A stretch of 24,239 nucleotides of DNA from DASPXK01 sp035637315 (GTDB lineage Bacteria > Chloroflexota > UBA6077 > JACCZL01): assembly GCA_035637315.1 (NCBI GenBank), contig DASPXK010000232.1, forward strand, positions 1 through 24,239. The letters are read 5' to 3'. The notes below the pieces were generated by a model. The model was not told the origin of the DNA and ran no database searches. It worked only from the letters and a program-made list of their open reading frames with translations. Made by a program: the position numbers and the translations under genes. Shown here piece by piece: positions 1 to 7,478 of this stretch; the stretch's first letter is position 1, and each line of letters begins with the position of its first letter.

Positions 1-59
1 AGGATTAGGCTGCGGCCTAGATCGTAGCGCTCGCTTTCGTCCAAGGCCTGCTCCCGGGA

Positions 60-329
60 TCAGCCGCGCCGGCGTGAGGTGAGCCAACGATAGCACACCG
101 CCAGCGCGGCGCCGGCGCTGAGCACGACCAGAGAGGGCGCGTAGCGGGCCTCGGCGAACACATGCGGGTTCACACCGAAGCCGGGCAGCGTGCTGGGCGT
201 GCCCAGCGCCCAGGGCAGTTCGATCAGGAGGCGAGCGGCCGCCGGAGCCACCAGGATGACGAGGAAGCCGATAACCATGGCCAGGCCGATCACCAGCTCG
301 ATCGCCGCGAGCAGATCGTCACGCCGCAT
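60..329 (-). CDS. Small hypothetical membrane protein with two predicted helices
   Basis: An 89-residue protein that I do not recognise. It starts MRRDDLLAAIELVIG. Two hydrophobic stretches, at about residues 8-30 (IELVIGLAMVIGFLVIL) and 61-80 (LVVLSAGAALAVCYRW), suggest two membrane helices joined by a loop of about 30 residues. The tail TSRRRG is basic and is probably cytoplasmic by the positive-inside rule. I chose the ATG at 329 because a GGAG motif lies about 7 nt upstream. A frame-extending ATG at 371 falls inside a palindromic repeat and would add only repeat-encoded residues. It lies downstream of, and on the same strand as, the glycosidase gene, with a perfect inverted repeat between them, so co-transcription is uncertain. 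The function is unknown. Confidence 0.55.
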   Translation of the reverse strand: MRRDDLLAAIELVIGLAMVIGFLVILVAPAAARLLIELPWALGTPSTLPGFGVNPHVFAEARYAPSLVVLSAGAALAVCYRWLTSRRRG

Positions 330-357
330 GGCAAATCTCCGGGCGTTCAACGTTGCG

Positions 358-394
358 CGTTCAACGTTCAACGCTCGACGTTGAACGTTGAACG
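358..394. repeat. Perfect 16-bp inverted repeat (GTTCAACG type)
   Basis: Arms 358-373 (CGTTCAACGTTCAACG) and 379-394 are exact reverse complements around a 5-nt loop, CTCGA. Each arm is itself a tandem CGTTCAA unit, and a further degenerate copy sits at 344-354. It lies between the minus-strand glycosidase stop and the start of the small membrane-protein gene. There is no U-tract, so a terminator role is possible but unproven. Confidence 0.8.
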
Positions 395-405
395 ACGTTA
401 CCCGG

Positions 406-2040
406 CTAACGCGACAGCCGGTAGACCTGTCCGGGCCTGGCCTGAAACGTCACGACGCCGCCTCGCTCAGAAAGCTTAGCGCTTTCCGCCGGGTCGTCGC
501 TTGCCAGGGCCCAGCCTCTGGCTCCGCCTCCGCCGACCAGGCTCGCCAGCCTCAGCTCGACCCCGGCTGGGGCAGTCGCGCTCAGCTGCACGGCCCGGGC
601 TTGCGCCCAATTCACAAAGAGCTGGTTGGGACCCTGGCCGAGCAGACGGGCCTCCGAGGGCTGGCCGCAGCCGCCGCCGATCAGGAGCGCCGCGTCGGCG
701 CGGAACAGGTAGCACGGACCCCCACCTTCGTTCTGAGACAGCTCGAGCGAGCCAGGCCCGCCCCCGCCGGCGAGGTAGCGCGCCAGGCCGGCCGTCGCGT
801 AGGCCAGCGGCTTCGGCGAGCCGTCCATTCGAAAGATGCCCATGCTGTCTGTAGCCTCGCGGGTGTCGGTCAGCATCCACTTGACGCCGCCGGCGAAGCT
901 GTCGGCCAGGAGCTGAAGGAAGATAGCCGTCTCTTCGACGGCCGCTTGAGCCTCGCCCAGCTCAGCGGTGCGGTGACCGAACTCGCCCAGCAGGATCGGC
1001 TTCCCGGGGAAGATGGCTCGCAGCGCGCTCAGGCTGCGCCGATGGTCGGTCAGCCCACCCAGACCCGGCGGCGGATAACGATGGTGGCTGAGAAAATCGA
1101 GACGTCGGTTGGCTGGCAGGGCCTCCAGCAGCGGATCGTTGTGGCCGACGGTGATCGGCTTCGTCGGGTCAGCCTCGCGCAGGAGCCGGACCTGAGGCTC
1201 CAGCCAGGCGTCATAGGTCGCGTTGAGCGCCTCGAGGAACGTCGCCCAGCGGGCCGCCTCTGGCGAGCTGAAGTACTCCAGGTCAGTGCGCCCGCGAGCC
1301 TGGGCCCAGGCCGATGCCTCGTGCGCCAGCTCGTAGGAGAGCAGCCAGTTGTTGTGATAGTAGTACGCCTCGTCCTCAGAGAATCGCTCGGGAATGGCCA
1401 GCGGACCGCGCTGGCCCTCGTCGGTGAGCCGGAAGGCGTTGATGTAATGGCGGGCAGCGCGCTCACCGTAGGCCTCGACTAGCGCGCTACTCAACAGCGG
1501 AGGCCGCTGGCCATCCGGGTACCTCGCCGACTGAAGCGTCCAGAACGTCGGCTCGTTGCGAAGCTCGTAGGCCAGGATTGCCGGGTGGCCCGCGTAGCGG
1601 CGGGCGATGCTGCTCGAGACGCGCGCTACGTCGCTGACCCGCCGCTCGTCATAATCGCCGAACGTGACGATCAGCCGGAGTCCGGACTGGGCCGCGAGAT
1701 CGACCACGGCGTCCAGTTTCCACCAGCCGTCCTTTCTGATGTCGTGGAGCAGCTCGCGCTGGACGAAGATACGCAGGGTATTCAGGCCGGCCCCCGAGGC
1801 GCGCTGGAAATCAGCCGCGACCAGAGCGGGATCGAAGCGATCGTCGGCCCACCCGGCCCAGTATTCGCCGCGCCAAGACAGCTCGGCTGGCCCCTGGTAA
1901 CTGGCGCCGATCACGAAGATGGGCTGGCCGTCTGGCCCCGTGAGGCGGCCATCCCGCGCGGGCGGGTCGGCGCTGGCGTTGGCCGGCCCCAGCAGACTTC
2001 CAATCAGCAGCGCCAGCCAGAAGGCGCGCAGCCCGCCCAT
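406..2040 (-). CDS. Secreted GH5-like (cellulase/mannanase-type) glycoside hydrolase
   Basis: A 544-residue protein with an N-terminal signal peptide (hydrophobic residues 4-19, then ANASA). A TIM-barrel of the GH5/clan GH-A type follows. The putative acid/base is E163 in AYELRNEPTFW, and the putative nucleophile is E353 in KPILLGEFGHRTAE; both sit in the expected Asn-Glu-Pro and strand-7 contexts. H320, in DFLSHHRYP, lies near the expected substrate-binding position. After about residue 430 a Gly-rich, beta-type C-terminal region ends in ARPGQVYRL, perhaps an accessory beta-sandwich. The exact substrate (cellulose, mannan or other beta-glycan) cannot be read from the sequence. I chose the ATG at 2040, which begins the signal peptide; an in-frame TTG at 2067 is less likely. 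Export to the cell surface or medium is inferred. Confidence 0.8.
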   Translation of the reverse strand: MGGLRAFWLALLIGSLLGPANASADPPARDGRLTGPDGQPIFVIGASYQGPAELSWRGEYWAGWADDRFDPALVAADFQRASGAGLNTLRIFVQRELLHDIRKDGWWKLDAVVDLAAQSGLRLIVTFGDYDERRVSDVARVSSSIARRYAGHPAILAYELRNEPTFWTLQSARYPDGQRPPLLSSALVEAYGERAARHYINAFRLTDEGQRGPLAIPERFSEDEAYYYHNNWLLSYELAHEASAWAQARGRTDLEYFSSPEAARWATFLEALNATYDAWLEPQVRLLREADPTKPITVGHNDPLLEALPANRRLDFLSHHRYPPPGLGGLTDHRRSLSALRAIFPGKPILLGEFGHRTAELGEAQAAVEETAIFLQLLADSFAGGVKWMLTDTREATDSMGIFRMDGSPKPLAYATAGLARYLAGGGGPGSLELSQNEGGGPCYLFRADAALLIGGGCGQPSEARLLGQGPNQLFVNWAQARAVQLSATAPAGVELRLASLVGGGGARGWALASDDPAESAKLSERGGVVTFQARPGQVYRLSR

Positions 2041-2151
2041 CCCCCGTGCCCCCGAACACAGCTGCAACAGTATGCCGCCGATTGCAACGAAAGCGTCGCC
2101 ATGCGGCGGGTACCACCGTTCTCAACGGACGACCAGACGTAAGGTGACGAT

Positions 2152-2222
2152 CAACACCAGCACACGAAGGCACCCAAGACGATCGGATCGGGCCTTTGTC
2201 TCCTGCGTCTTGGTGGTAGCTT
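2152..2222. repeat. Degenerate CACCAAG/CTTGGTG inverted-repeat element, copy 1
   Basis: The right end (CTTGGTGGTAGCT) is identical to the right end of the copy at 10100-10170. The left end (AACACCAGCACACGAAGGCA) is a diverged version of the complementary arm. It occupies most of the gap between the divergent-looking glycosidase start and the MFS fragment stop. It is the most decayed of three copies in the window. Confidence 0.5.
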
Positions 2223-2235
2223 CCCGTCCGCGGCC

Positions 2236-2706
2236 CTACGTCCTGTTCAGCGCGGGCAGGCTCATGACCAGAGCGCTGCCAAGGATCGCCGTGGCCACAG
2301 CGCTGAACAGCACCGCCTCAGGCGCGCCGACGGCGCTGGCCAGGAGGCCGGCGCTCAGACCGCCCAGACTGCTCAAGCCGATCGTCGCGGTGGTGTTGAG
2401 GGCAATCACGCGGCCGCGCAGCTCGCTCGGTGCGCGCAGCTGAAGGACGGTCTGGCCAATGGCCGCCAGCCAGGTCTGCGAGGCGCCGGTCCCACAGAGG
2501 AGAAGCAGGGCCAGAGGAAGCTCGCGCGAGACGGCGAAGCCGGCCAGCGTGGCGGCGAAGGCGAGCAGCGTGGCGAGGATGGCTGTTCGCGGACGCCCCA
2601 CCCGGCCGAGCGCGGCCAGGCCGAAGGCGGCCAGCAGGGCCCCCGCGCCCGGGGCGGCCAGCAGCAGGCCGTAACCCTCCGGGCCCGTGTCCAAGACATC
2701 GATCAT
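2236..2706 (-). CDS. MFS transporter C-terminal half (EntS/MFS_3-like), probable gene remnant
   Basis: A 156-residue ORF matching the second half of a major facilitator permease of the EntS/DUF894 type. It opens with GPEGYGLLLAAPGAGALL, typical of TM7 in that family, followed by GRVGRPRTA and the conserved cytoplasmic-loop motif SELRGRVIAL. About five or six hydrophobic helices are present, against 12 in a full protein of about 400 residues. The N-terminal six-helix domain is absent: upstream of the ATG lies a palindromic-type repeat and then the oppositely oriented cupin gene. A GGAGAGG stretch precedes the ATG at 2706, but it belongs to the repeat, so it may not be a selected RBS. An in-frame GTG at 2727 is also possible. 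I read it as a truncated remnant that probably does not transport. Confidence 0.65.
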   Translation of the reverse strand: MIDVLDTGPEGYGLLLAAPGAGALLAAFGLAALGRVGRPRTAILATLLAFAATLAGFAVSRELPLALLLLCGTGASQTWLAAIGQTVLQLRAPSELRGRVIALNTTATIGLSSLGGLSAGLLASAVGAPEAVLFSAVATAILGSALVMSLPALNRT

Positions 2707-2754
2707 AGCGCCCCTCTCCCTGGGCACTGTGCGAGCGGTTGGGGTGAGGGCCGG
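2707..2754. repeat. G/C-tract repeat ends (CCCCTCTCCC...GGGGTGAGGGCCGG)
   Basis: CCCCTCTCCC at 2711-2720 and GGGGTGAGGGCCGG at 2741-2754 match the end sequences of the other G/C-tract elements in the window, such as 4726-4768. The unrelated 20-nt centre suggests an insertion or recombination between ends. It sits exactly at the truncated 5' edge of the MFS remnant. Confidence 0.45.
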
Positions 2755-2860
2755 TTGCCGACCCTCCGGTCAGTGGCGCATAGTCAGGTGGGTGTCTGTG
2801 TCGCCAGCGCGGGCGCCCAAACTATCGCGGCCGGCCGTTCCTGAACGGGGCACCGTGGGT

Positions 2861-3439
2861 ATGCCTGACTCCCAGATCGTCGAGATTCTGGCTCCCGACG
2901 GGATCATCATCCGCCCGATTCCGGGCGTCGTCTCTGCGGGCCTCATGAGCGTGGTCGTCGGCGTCATCCCGCCTCAGGCGGACGACTATCCAGTCCACTT
3001 TCATTACGCCCTCGAGCAGGTCACGTACGTTTTGCACGGCGAGCTGACCGCGAGCTACCGGCGACCTGGCGACCTGGGTGCGACGGAGCTGCTCCTGCGA
3101 CCCGGTCAGGCGCTCACCACACCGCCCACCACCACCCTCTCGTTCCGCAATCGCGGTCCAGCCAACGTCGAAGTGCTGTTCATCTGCGTCCCGGCCTACC
3201 CTGCGTCGAATGCCGATACCGAGCTGGTCGGCGAGGGGCATCGGGCGCTGTCCGAGGCCGAGCTGCGACGGGCGGTCGAGCGACAACGCCTGGCTCAGGA
3301 GTGCCTACTCGGCGCTCTGCAGGCCCAGGCGGCCGCGCTGCGCTGGTGGATGCCCGCGTCGACCAGTGATCGAGCCCCCACCCCGCGAAGCGCACTTGTT
3401 CCCAACCCCGCCCCCAAGCTTGGGGGCGGGGCGAGGTGA
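2861..3439 (+). CDS. Cupin-domain protein
   Basis: A 192-residue cytosolic protein with one cupin fold. Cupin motif 1 is recognisable (H46, H48, E52, G60 in VHFHYALEQVTYVLHG). Motif 2 is only partly kept: the usual P-x-G-x-x-H appears as PPTTTLS, so the fourth metal-ligand histidine is missing and metal binding is doubtful. A short helical tail (residues 126-160) follows the barrel. The final residues (PTPRSALVPNPAPKLGGGAR) are encoded by the palindromic repeat at 3376-3443, so the native C-terminus has probably been replaced. The ATG at 2861 begins just before the fold; a GTG two codons earlier is also possible. It may be translated with thiO, 18 nt downstream, but no functional link is evident. 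The substrate is unknown. Confidence 0.7.
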   Translation: MPDSQIVEILAPDGIIIRPIPGVVSAGLMSVVVGVIPPQADDYPVHFHYALEQVTYVLHGELTASYRRPGDLGATELLLRPGQALTTPPTTTLSFRNRGPANVEVLFICVPAYPASNADTELVGEGHRALSEAELRRAVERQRLAQECLLGALQAQAAALRWWMPASTSDRAPTPRSALVPNPAPKLGGGAR

Positions 3440-3443
3440 GGGC
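3376..3443. repeat. Palindromic repeat element, copy A (left of thiO)
   Basis: It contains a perfect 26-nt palindrome at 3406-3431 centred on AAGCTT (arms CCCCGCCCCCAAG). Beside it lies a 25-nt unit at 3379-3403 that recurs exactly, in reverse orientation, at 4658-4682. The outer end reads GGTGAGGG, as in the other copies. It overlaps the last codons and the stop of the cupin gene. Confidence 0.85.
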
Positions 3444-3457
3444 ACTAGGAGGGACAG

Positions 3458-4609
3458 ATGGCCGACGCGATCGTGATCGGCGGCGGCGTGATCGGGCTGC
3501 TGAGCGCTCGCGAGCTTCGCCAGCGCGGGCTCGACGTCATCCTGCTCGAGCGAGACCGACCCGGCCGGCAGGCCTCCTGGGCGTCGGCTGGTATTCTCAG
3601 CATCTGCGCGCCTGGCGACGACTCTCCAGCTGCGGCTCTCAAGCATGTCAGCGCCGAGATCTACCCGACCCTGGTGGGCCAGCTTCGTGAGGAGGCTGGT
3701 ATCGATCCCGAGTACACCTGGGATGGCCACCTGGTGCCGGCTCTGAGCGAGCCGGACGGCCAGGAGCTGAGGGCTGTCGTCGAGCTGGAGCGGCGTCTCG
3801 GTCTCGACACGGAGCTGGTCGAAGGCGAGGCGGTCCAGCGGGTCGAGCCAGCCGTCGGCCGAGCGGTTGTGGCCGCCCAGCTCAGGCCGGGCGGGCAGAT
3901 CGACAACCGCCGTCTGTGTCGGGCTCTGGAGCTGGCGAACCGGCGGGCTGCGGTCCGAATGGTGTTCGGGGCCGCCGCGACGGAAGTAATCCAGCGCGGC
4001 GGACGAGTGGCCGGGGTGCGCACTCTCGAGGGAGATTTCGAGGCTCCGGTCGTGGTGAACGCGGCCGGGAGCTGGTCCGGCCAGCTGCGAGGATGCGAGC
4101 CGGCCATGCCGGTCATCCCCCAGCGGGGCGAGATCCTGGCCGTCGAGCAGAGCGCTGTCGGGCTCCGCCGCGTAATCACCAAGCCCGACGATCCGTACCT
4201 GGTTCCGCGGGCAGATGGGCGCCTCATCATCGGCGCTACGCGCGAGTACGTCGGCTACGACTCAAGCTTCACGGCCGGCGGCCTGGCGTGGCTGCTGGGC
4301 GAGGCGATCGGAATGGTCCCCGCGTTGGCAGAGGCCCCGGTCCACGAGATTTGGACAGGCTTCCGCCCCAATTCGGCCGACGGTCTACCCATGATCGGTC
4401 GGGGGGCGATCGAGGGCCTCTTCTTCGCCACGGGTCACGGCCCGAGCGGGATCGCGCCGGCCCCGGCCAGTGCGCGCCTACTTGCCGCCCTGGTGGTCGG
4501 CGAACCGCCGCCAGTGCCGCCCGACGCGTTCGACCCGATGCGCTTTGGCGACCAAGCGGTCTCACTCGACCCGCGCGAGTGGGGCCGGCGCGGCGGCCCG
4601 CGGATCTGA
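3458..4609 (+). CDS. thiO: Glycine oxidase ThiO (FAD-dependent amine oxidase)
   Basis: A 383-residue flavoenzyme of the DAO family. In thiamin synthesis, ThiO oxidises glycine with O2 to dehydroglycine (iminoacetate), which ThiG uses to build the thiazole ring. The N-terminal Rossmann motif is AIVIGGGVIGLLSARELRQ (GGGVIG at residues 8-13), with the ribose-binding acidic residue E31. Next comes ASWASAGIL, the FAD/substrate loop typical of ThiO (RASWAxAGML). Late in the protein are TGFRPNSADGLPMIGR and FFATGHGPSGIAPAP, the family's C-terminal FAD-binding signature. Length is typical. A strong AGGAGG RBS (3447-3452) sets the start. No TPP riboswitch precedes it, although thiG-thiE-thiS lie 16 kb away behind one. 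It is flanked on both sides by inverted copies of the same repeat. Confidence 0.9.
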   Translation: MADAIVIGGGVIGLLSARELRQRGLDVILLERDRPGRQASWASAGILSICAPGDDSPAAALKHVSAEIYPTLVGQLREEAGIDPEYTWDGHLVPALSEPDGQELRAVVELERRLGLDTELVEGEAVQRVEPAVGRAVVAAQLRPGGQIDNRRLCRALELANRRAAVRMVFGAAATEVIQRGGRVAGVRTLEGDFEAPVVVNAAGSWSGQLRGCEPAMPVIPQRGEILAVEQSAVGLRRVITKPDDPYLVPRADGRLIIGATREYVGYDSSFTAGGLAWLLGEAIGMVPALAEAPVHEIWTGFRPNSADGLPMIGRGAIEGLFFATGHGPSGIAPAPASARLLAALVVGEPPPVPPDAFDPMRFGDQAVSLDPREWGRRGGPRI

Positions 4610-4616
4610 CGCAAAG

Positions 4617-4690
4617 CCCCCACCCCCGGCCCCTCCCCCAAACTTGGGGGAGGGGCCGGGAACAAGTGCGCTTCGCGGGGTGAGGGGGTG
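4617..4690. repeat. Palindromic repeat element, copy B (right of thiO)
   Basis: A perfect 17-bp stem has arms 4625-4641 and 4644-4660 with a 2-nt loop. It is followed by the 25-nt unit 4658-4682, the exact reverse complement of 3379-3403 in copy A, and then by a G-rich GGTGAGGG end. As a strong hairpin 15 nt after the thiO stop it could also attenuate transcription, but no U-tract follows. Confidence 0.85.
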
Positions 4691-4725
4691 AGGGCGTGAG
4701 AGGCCAGGGGTGAGCGAGGATACTA

Positions 4726-4768
4726 CTCCCCTCTCCCTCGCGGGGGAGAGGGGCCGGGGGTGAGGGAG
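4726..4768. repeat. G/C-tract hairpin repeat before recQ
   Basis: Arms CCCCTCTCCC (4728-4737) and GGGAGAGGGG (4744-4753) form a 10-bp stem, followed by the shared GGGGGTGAGGG end. Its GAGGGAG tail lies about 7 nt before the recQ ATG and may serve as the RBS. Confidence 0.7.
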
Positions 4769-4773
4769 CTACA

Positions 4774-6711
4774 ATGAGTCAGGCCCGTTCCGAGTTGGCA
4801 CGCGCCATTCACGCCCGGTTCGGAGTCGAGCCGCGGCCATTTCAGCTCGACCTCGTCCAGCGAACGCTCGGGGGCGCCTCGTCGCTCGGGATCATGCCGA
4901 CCGGTTCGGGCAAGAGTCTCGCCTTTCAGGCCGCGGCTGCCCTGATGCCAGGCACAGTCCTGGTCATCTCTCCGCTTGTCTCCCTGATGCGCGACCAGGT
5001 GGAGAAGCTGAGGGGACTTCTTCGCGTCGCGCGGCTCGACTCCACGCTGCCGCTCGAGGAGGCGCGGGAAACGCTGCGAGCACTGACTGCCGGCCAGCTC
5101 GACCTGCTTTACGTCGCGCCGGAGCGGCTGGCGAACGAGCGCTTCCAGTCGGCGCTGGGCCGGACTCGAGTGGCGGTTCTGGCCGTCGACGAGGCTCACT
5201 GCATCAGCGCCTGGGGGCACGACTTTCGGCCCGACTATCTGCGCCTGGCACTGCTGCGGGCCGACCTGGGGGGCCCGCCGGTCCTGGCTCTGACAGCTAC
5301 GGCGCCGCCGGCCGTGCGGGAGGACATCCGAGCGAGCCTGGCGATCCCGGTCGACGGCGTGATCAATACGGGTGCGCGCCGTCCAAACCTAATCCTGCGC
5401 GTGGAAGTGCCGCTCGACAGGGAGCGGCGATTGCTGGAGCTGGCGATGGCTCGGCCAGAGGCGCCGACGATCGTGTACGCACTCCGTCAGGCCGACACCG
5501 AGGCGCTGGCCCAGGTGCTGGACGGGGCCGGCGTGCGTGCCGCCGCGTACCACGCTGGACTTTCACCCGAAGAACGAGCGAGCGTCCAGGACCGCTTCCT
5601 TCGCGACGACTTGGCGTGCGTGGTCGCCACGATCGCTTTCGGCATGGGCGTGGACAAACCGAACGTGCGGCGCGTCTTCCACCTCCACGCGCCGCGCAGT
5701 CTGGAGGGCTACATCCAGGAAGTCGGGCGGGCCGGCCGAGACGGCGCGCCGGCCGAGATCGCCTTGCTTTACGCGGAAGACGACATCGCCGCGCTCGCCA
5801 ATTTCGTGGACGCCAAGGTCCCCAGCGAGGAGCGGGTCAGGGCGGCCCTCAACGCCGCGTTCGCGGCCAGGGAATCGGCCGACGTGCTGGCGTTCAGCCC
5901 GCAGACGATCGGCGATCAACACGACCTCGACCCCGCCGCAGTGAGGACTCTCTTCGCCCGCCTGGAGCTGCGCGGCGTGGTGCGGGCCATCACGCCCGCC
6001 TTCGACACCTACCAGCTTCCGATCGACCACGATGCCGTAGGCGCGGCTGCCCGGCTAGGCGAGCCGGATGGCACGCGCTGGCGGGCGCTGGTGGCCAACG
6101 CCAGGCGGGGCCGGACCTGGCTCACCCTGAGCGTCTCCGAGCACAGCGCGGCAGCCGGCCTGTCGCTCGAGGCGGCGCGCCGCCTGCTCTGGCGTCTCGA
6201 GGAGGAAGGTCTCGCCCCGGCCCGCGCGTCAGGCGTGCTCCAACGCTACCGGGTCCTGCGGCGGCCAGACCGCGCGACCGATGGCCCCGCCCTGCTCGAG
6301 TCGGTCCGCCAGGGCGTGGAGGCCGAGCACCGCCGCCTGGAGGCGGTCAGGGCGTACGTGTTGGAGCGCGGCTGCCGCCAGAGTCACGCCCTGGCGTATC
6401 TCGGGGATGCCGACACCAGCGCCTGCGGGACCTGTGACTTGTGCCAGGGGGCAGCGCCGATCGAGCCCGAAGCGCTGCGCAGGTGGGACTGGCGATCGGA
6501 GTTCGACGCCTCCGTGGTCGACTCGTTGGCCGAGATCGAGACGGACCCGGTCGGCATGTCCCGGGCCCTATGCCAGGTGAGCACGCCGCGCTCGCGGCCG
6601 TACCGCCGCCACCCGGCCTGGGGCGCGCTCGAGCGCGCCCCGTACGCCGATGTCCTGTCGCTCGTGGAATGCCGGATCAAAGGGCTTGTTTCAGCCGAGA
6701 GCAAGCCGTAG
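4774..6711 (+). CDS. recQ: RecQ-family ATP-dependent DNA helicase
   Basis: A 645-residue superfamily 2, 3'-5' DNA helicase. Walker A is MPTGSGKS (residues 41-48), the DEAH box is 139-142, and the RecQ aromatic-rich loop CISAWGHDFRPDY follows at 143-155. Motif III is LTATAP, motif V FGMGVDKPNVRR (289-300), and motif VI QEVGRAGRDG (315-324). A four-cysteine zinc cluster (C534, C551, C554, C557) has the classic C-x16-C-x2-C-x2-C RecQ spacing. It begins about 210 residues after motif VI instead of about 50. The intervening region is mostly helical and looks partly winged-helix-like (DPAAVRTLFARLELRGVVRA, LSLEAARRLLWRLEEEGL). No HRDC domain is apparent. The likely role is repair and restart of stalled forks. 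The stop overlaps the inverted repeat at 6708-6780. Confidence 0.88.
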   Translation: MSQARSELARAIHARFGVEPRPFQLDLVQRTLGGASSLGIMPTGSGKSLAFQAAAALMPGTVLVISPLVSLMRDQVEKLRGLLRVARLDSTLPLEEARETLRALTAGQLDLLYVAPERLANERFQSALGRTRVAVLAVDEAHCISAWGHDFRPDYLRLALLRADLGGPPVLALTATAPPAVREDIRASLAIPVDGVINTGARRPNLILRVEVPLDRERRLLELAMARPEAPTIVYALRQADTEALAQVLDGAGVRAAAYHAGLSPEERASVQDRFLRDDLACVVATIAFGMGVDKPNVRRVFHLHAPRSLEGYIQEVGRAGRDGAPAEIALLYAEDDIAALANFVDAKVPSEERVRAALNAAFAARESADVLAFSPQTIGDQHDLDPAAVRTLFARLELRGVVRAITPAFDTYQLPIDHDAVGAAARLGEPDGTRWRALVANARRGRTWLTLSVSEHSAAAGLSLEAARRLLWRLEEEGLAPARASGVLQRYRVLRRPDRATDGPALLESVRQGVEAEHRRLEAVRAYVLERGCRQSHALAYLGDADTSACGTCDLCQGAAPIEPEALRRWDWRSEFDASVVDSLAEIETDPVGMSRALCQVSTPRSRPYRRHPAWGALERAPYADVLSLVECRIKGLVSAESKP

Positions 6712-6780
6712 GGGCGGACCTGCGTGTCCGCCCGTCCAGGGCAGCGGTGACCAGGACGGACCCACGCGGTCCGCCCCTAC
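6708..6780. repeat. GTAGGGGCGGACC inverted-repeat element
   Basis: Perfect 13-bp terminal inverted repeats, GTAGGGGCGGACC (6708-6720) and its complement (6768-6780), are extended inwards by an imperfect GCGTG/TCCG arm to about 30 nt each side. The recQ stop codon TAG (6709-6711) lies inside the first arm. It lies between the convergent recQ and oxidase-like genes and could fold as a long hairpin in either transcript. Confidence 0.85.
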
Positions 6781-6798
6781 GCAGGTGGGTTCTCGGCT

Positions 6799-7368
6799 CT
6801 AGCGTTCCGGGACGGGGAAGACGCCGCACGTACCGGCCGCGTCCGGGCTGTCGTCGTTTGGGCCTCTGGGCGGGCCGCTGCGCCGCTTCCCGTTGAGCTC
6901 CTCGACTTCGATCTCGAGCAGCTCGGTGATCTTCAGGTCGGCCCCCGAAGGTGGGTGGTAGTCCACGCCCACCGTGCGGCCCGGGAAGTAGCGGCGCGTC
7001 ATGCGCTCGAAGATCGTGGTCTTGGCCTCGTCGTCTGCCACCTGCCGCGCCCGGCCAAAGGCGATCGCGCTTCGGTAGTTCATCGAGTGGTAGAGGGCGT
7101 CCCGAGAGGCGACCAGGCCGTCCAGCAGGGTCACTTCCACACAGACCGGGGTCCCGGCCCGAAGCGTGCCCGGCAGCCGGCCCCCGCGGGAGCCATGCAG
7201 ATAGATCTTGCCAGCCTCGTAGTGGTAGCCCATTGGGATCACGAATGGCTGGCCATCGACCAGGAACCCCACGTGGGCGACCAGGCCCGCCTGCAAGATC
7301 GCCTCGGCTTCGTCGGGCACTGCCCGCTCCGGATGGGTTCGAACGCGGCTGCGGGCGGTCACGGGCAT
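6799..7368 (-). CDS. Pyridoxamine 5'-phosphate oxidase-related FMN-binding protein
   Basis: A 189-residue protein of the Pyridox_ox_2/NimA-like split-barrel flavoprotein family. Supporting segments are VAHVGFLVDGQPFVIPMGYHYEAG near the N-terminus (strands 1-3 of the split barrel), KIYLHGSRGGRLPGTLRAG (phosphate/FMN-contact region) and HSMNYRSAIAFGRAR, a hallmark of this family. Members bind FMN or related cofactors and are mostly uncharacterised reductases; this one should not be taken as a PdxH for vitamin B6 synthesis. The C-terminal tail after ELLEIEVEELNGKR is low-complexity and rich in Pro, Gly and Asp. The ATG at 7368 is preceded by GAGGATGAAAAAGG. It is cytosolic. The gene is convergent with recQ and divergent from the propeller gene. 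Confidence 0.8.
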   Translation of the reverse strand: MPVTARSRVRTHPERAVPDEAEAILQAGLVAHVGFLVDGQPFVIPMGYHYEAGKIYLHGSRGGRLPGTLRAGTPVCVEVTLLDGLVASRDALYHSMNYRSAIAFGRARQVADDEAKTTIFERMTRRYFPGRTVGVDYHPPSGADLKITELLEIEVEELNGKRRSGPPRGPNDDSPDAAGTCGVFPVPER

Positions 7369-7478
7369 CCTTTTTCATCCTCGCGAGGACGTATGTGGCC
7401 CAAATCCTAACCCGCGGAAGTGGTAGTAGAAAAGAGCCAATTGGTGCCAAATATATCAGACCAATGTCTGGGTTTCAG

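Noticed and set aside
1..59. Possible gene at the left edge
   Set aside because: These 59 nt show no open frame with recognisable content; only a short TAGGCTGCGGCCTA palindrome is present.
388..1482. Long plus-strand ORF opposite the glycosidase gene
   Set aside because: It is an antisense frame of the minus-strand GH5-like gene, has no recognisable domain and lacks an RBS. Long antisense frames are common at this GC content.
3376..4690. Composite transposon carrying thiO
   Set aside because: No transposase gene lies in or near the interval; the flanking elements are under 80 nt and non-coding. I kept only the repeat-flanked observation.
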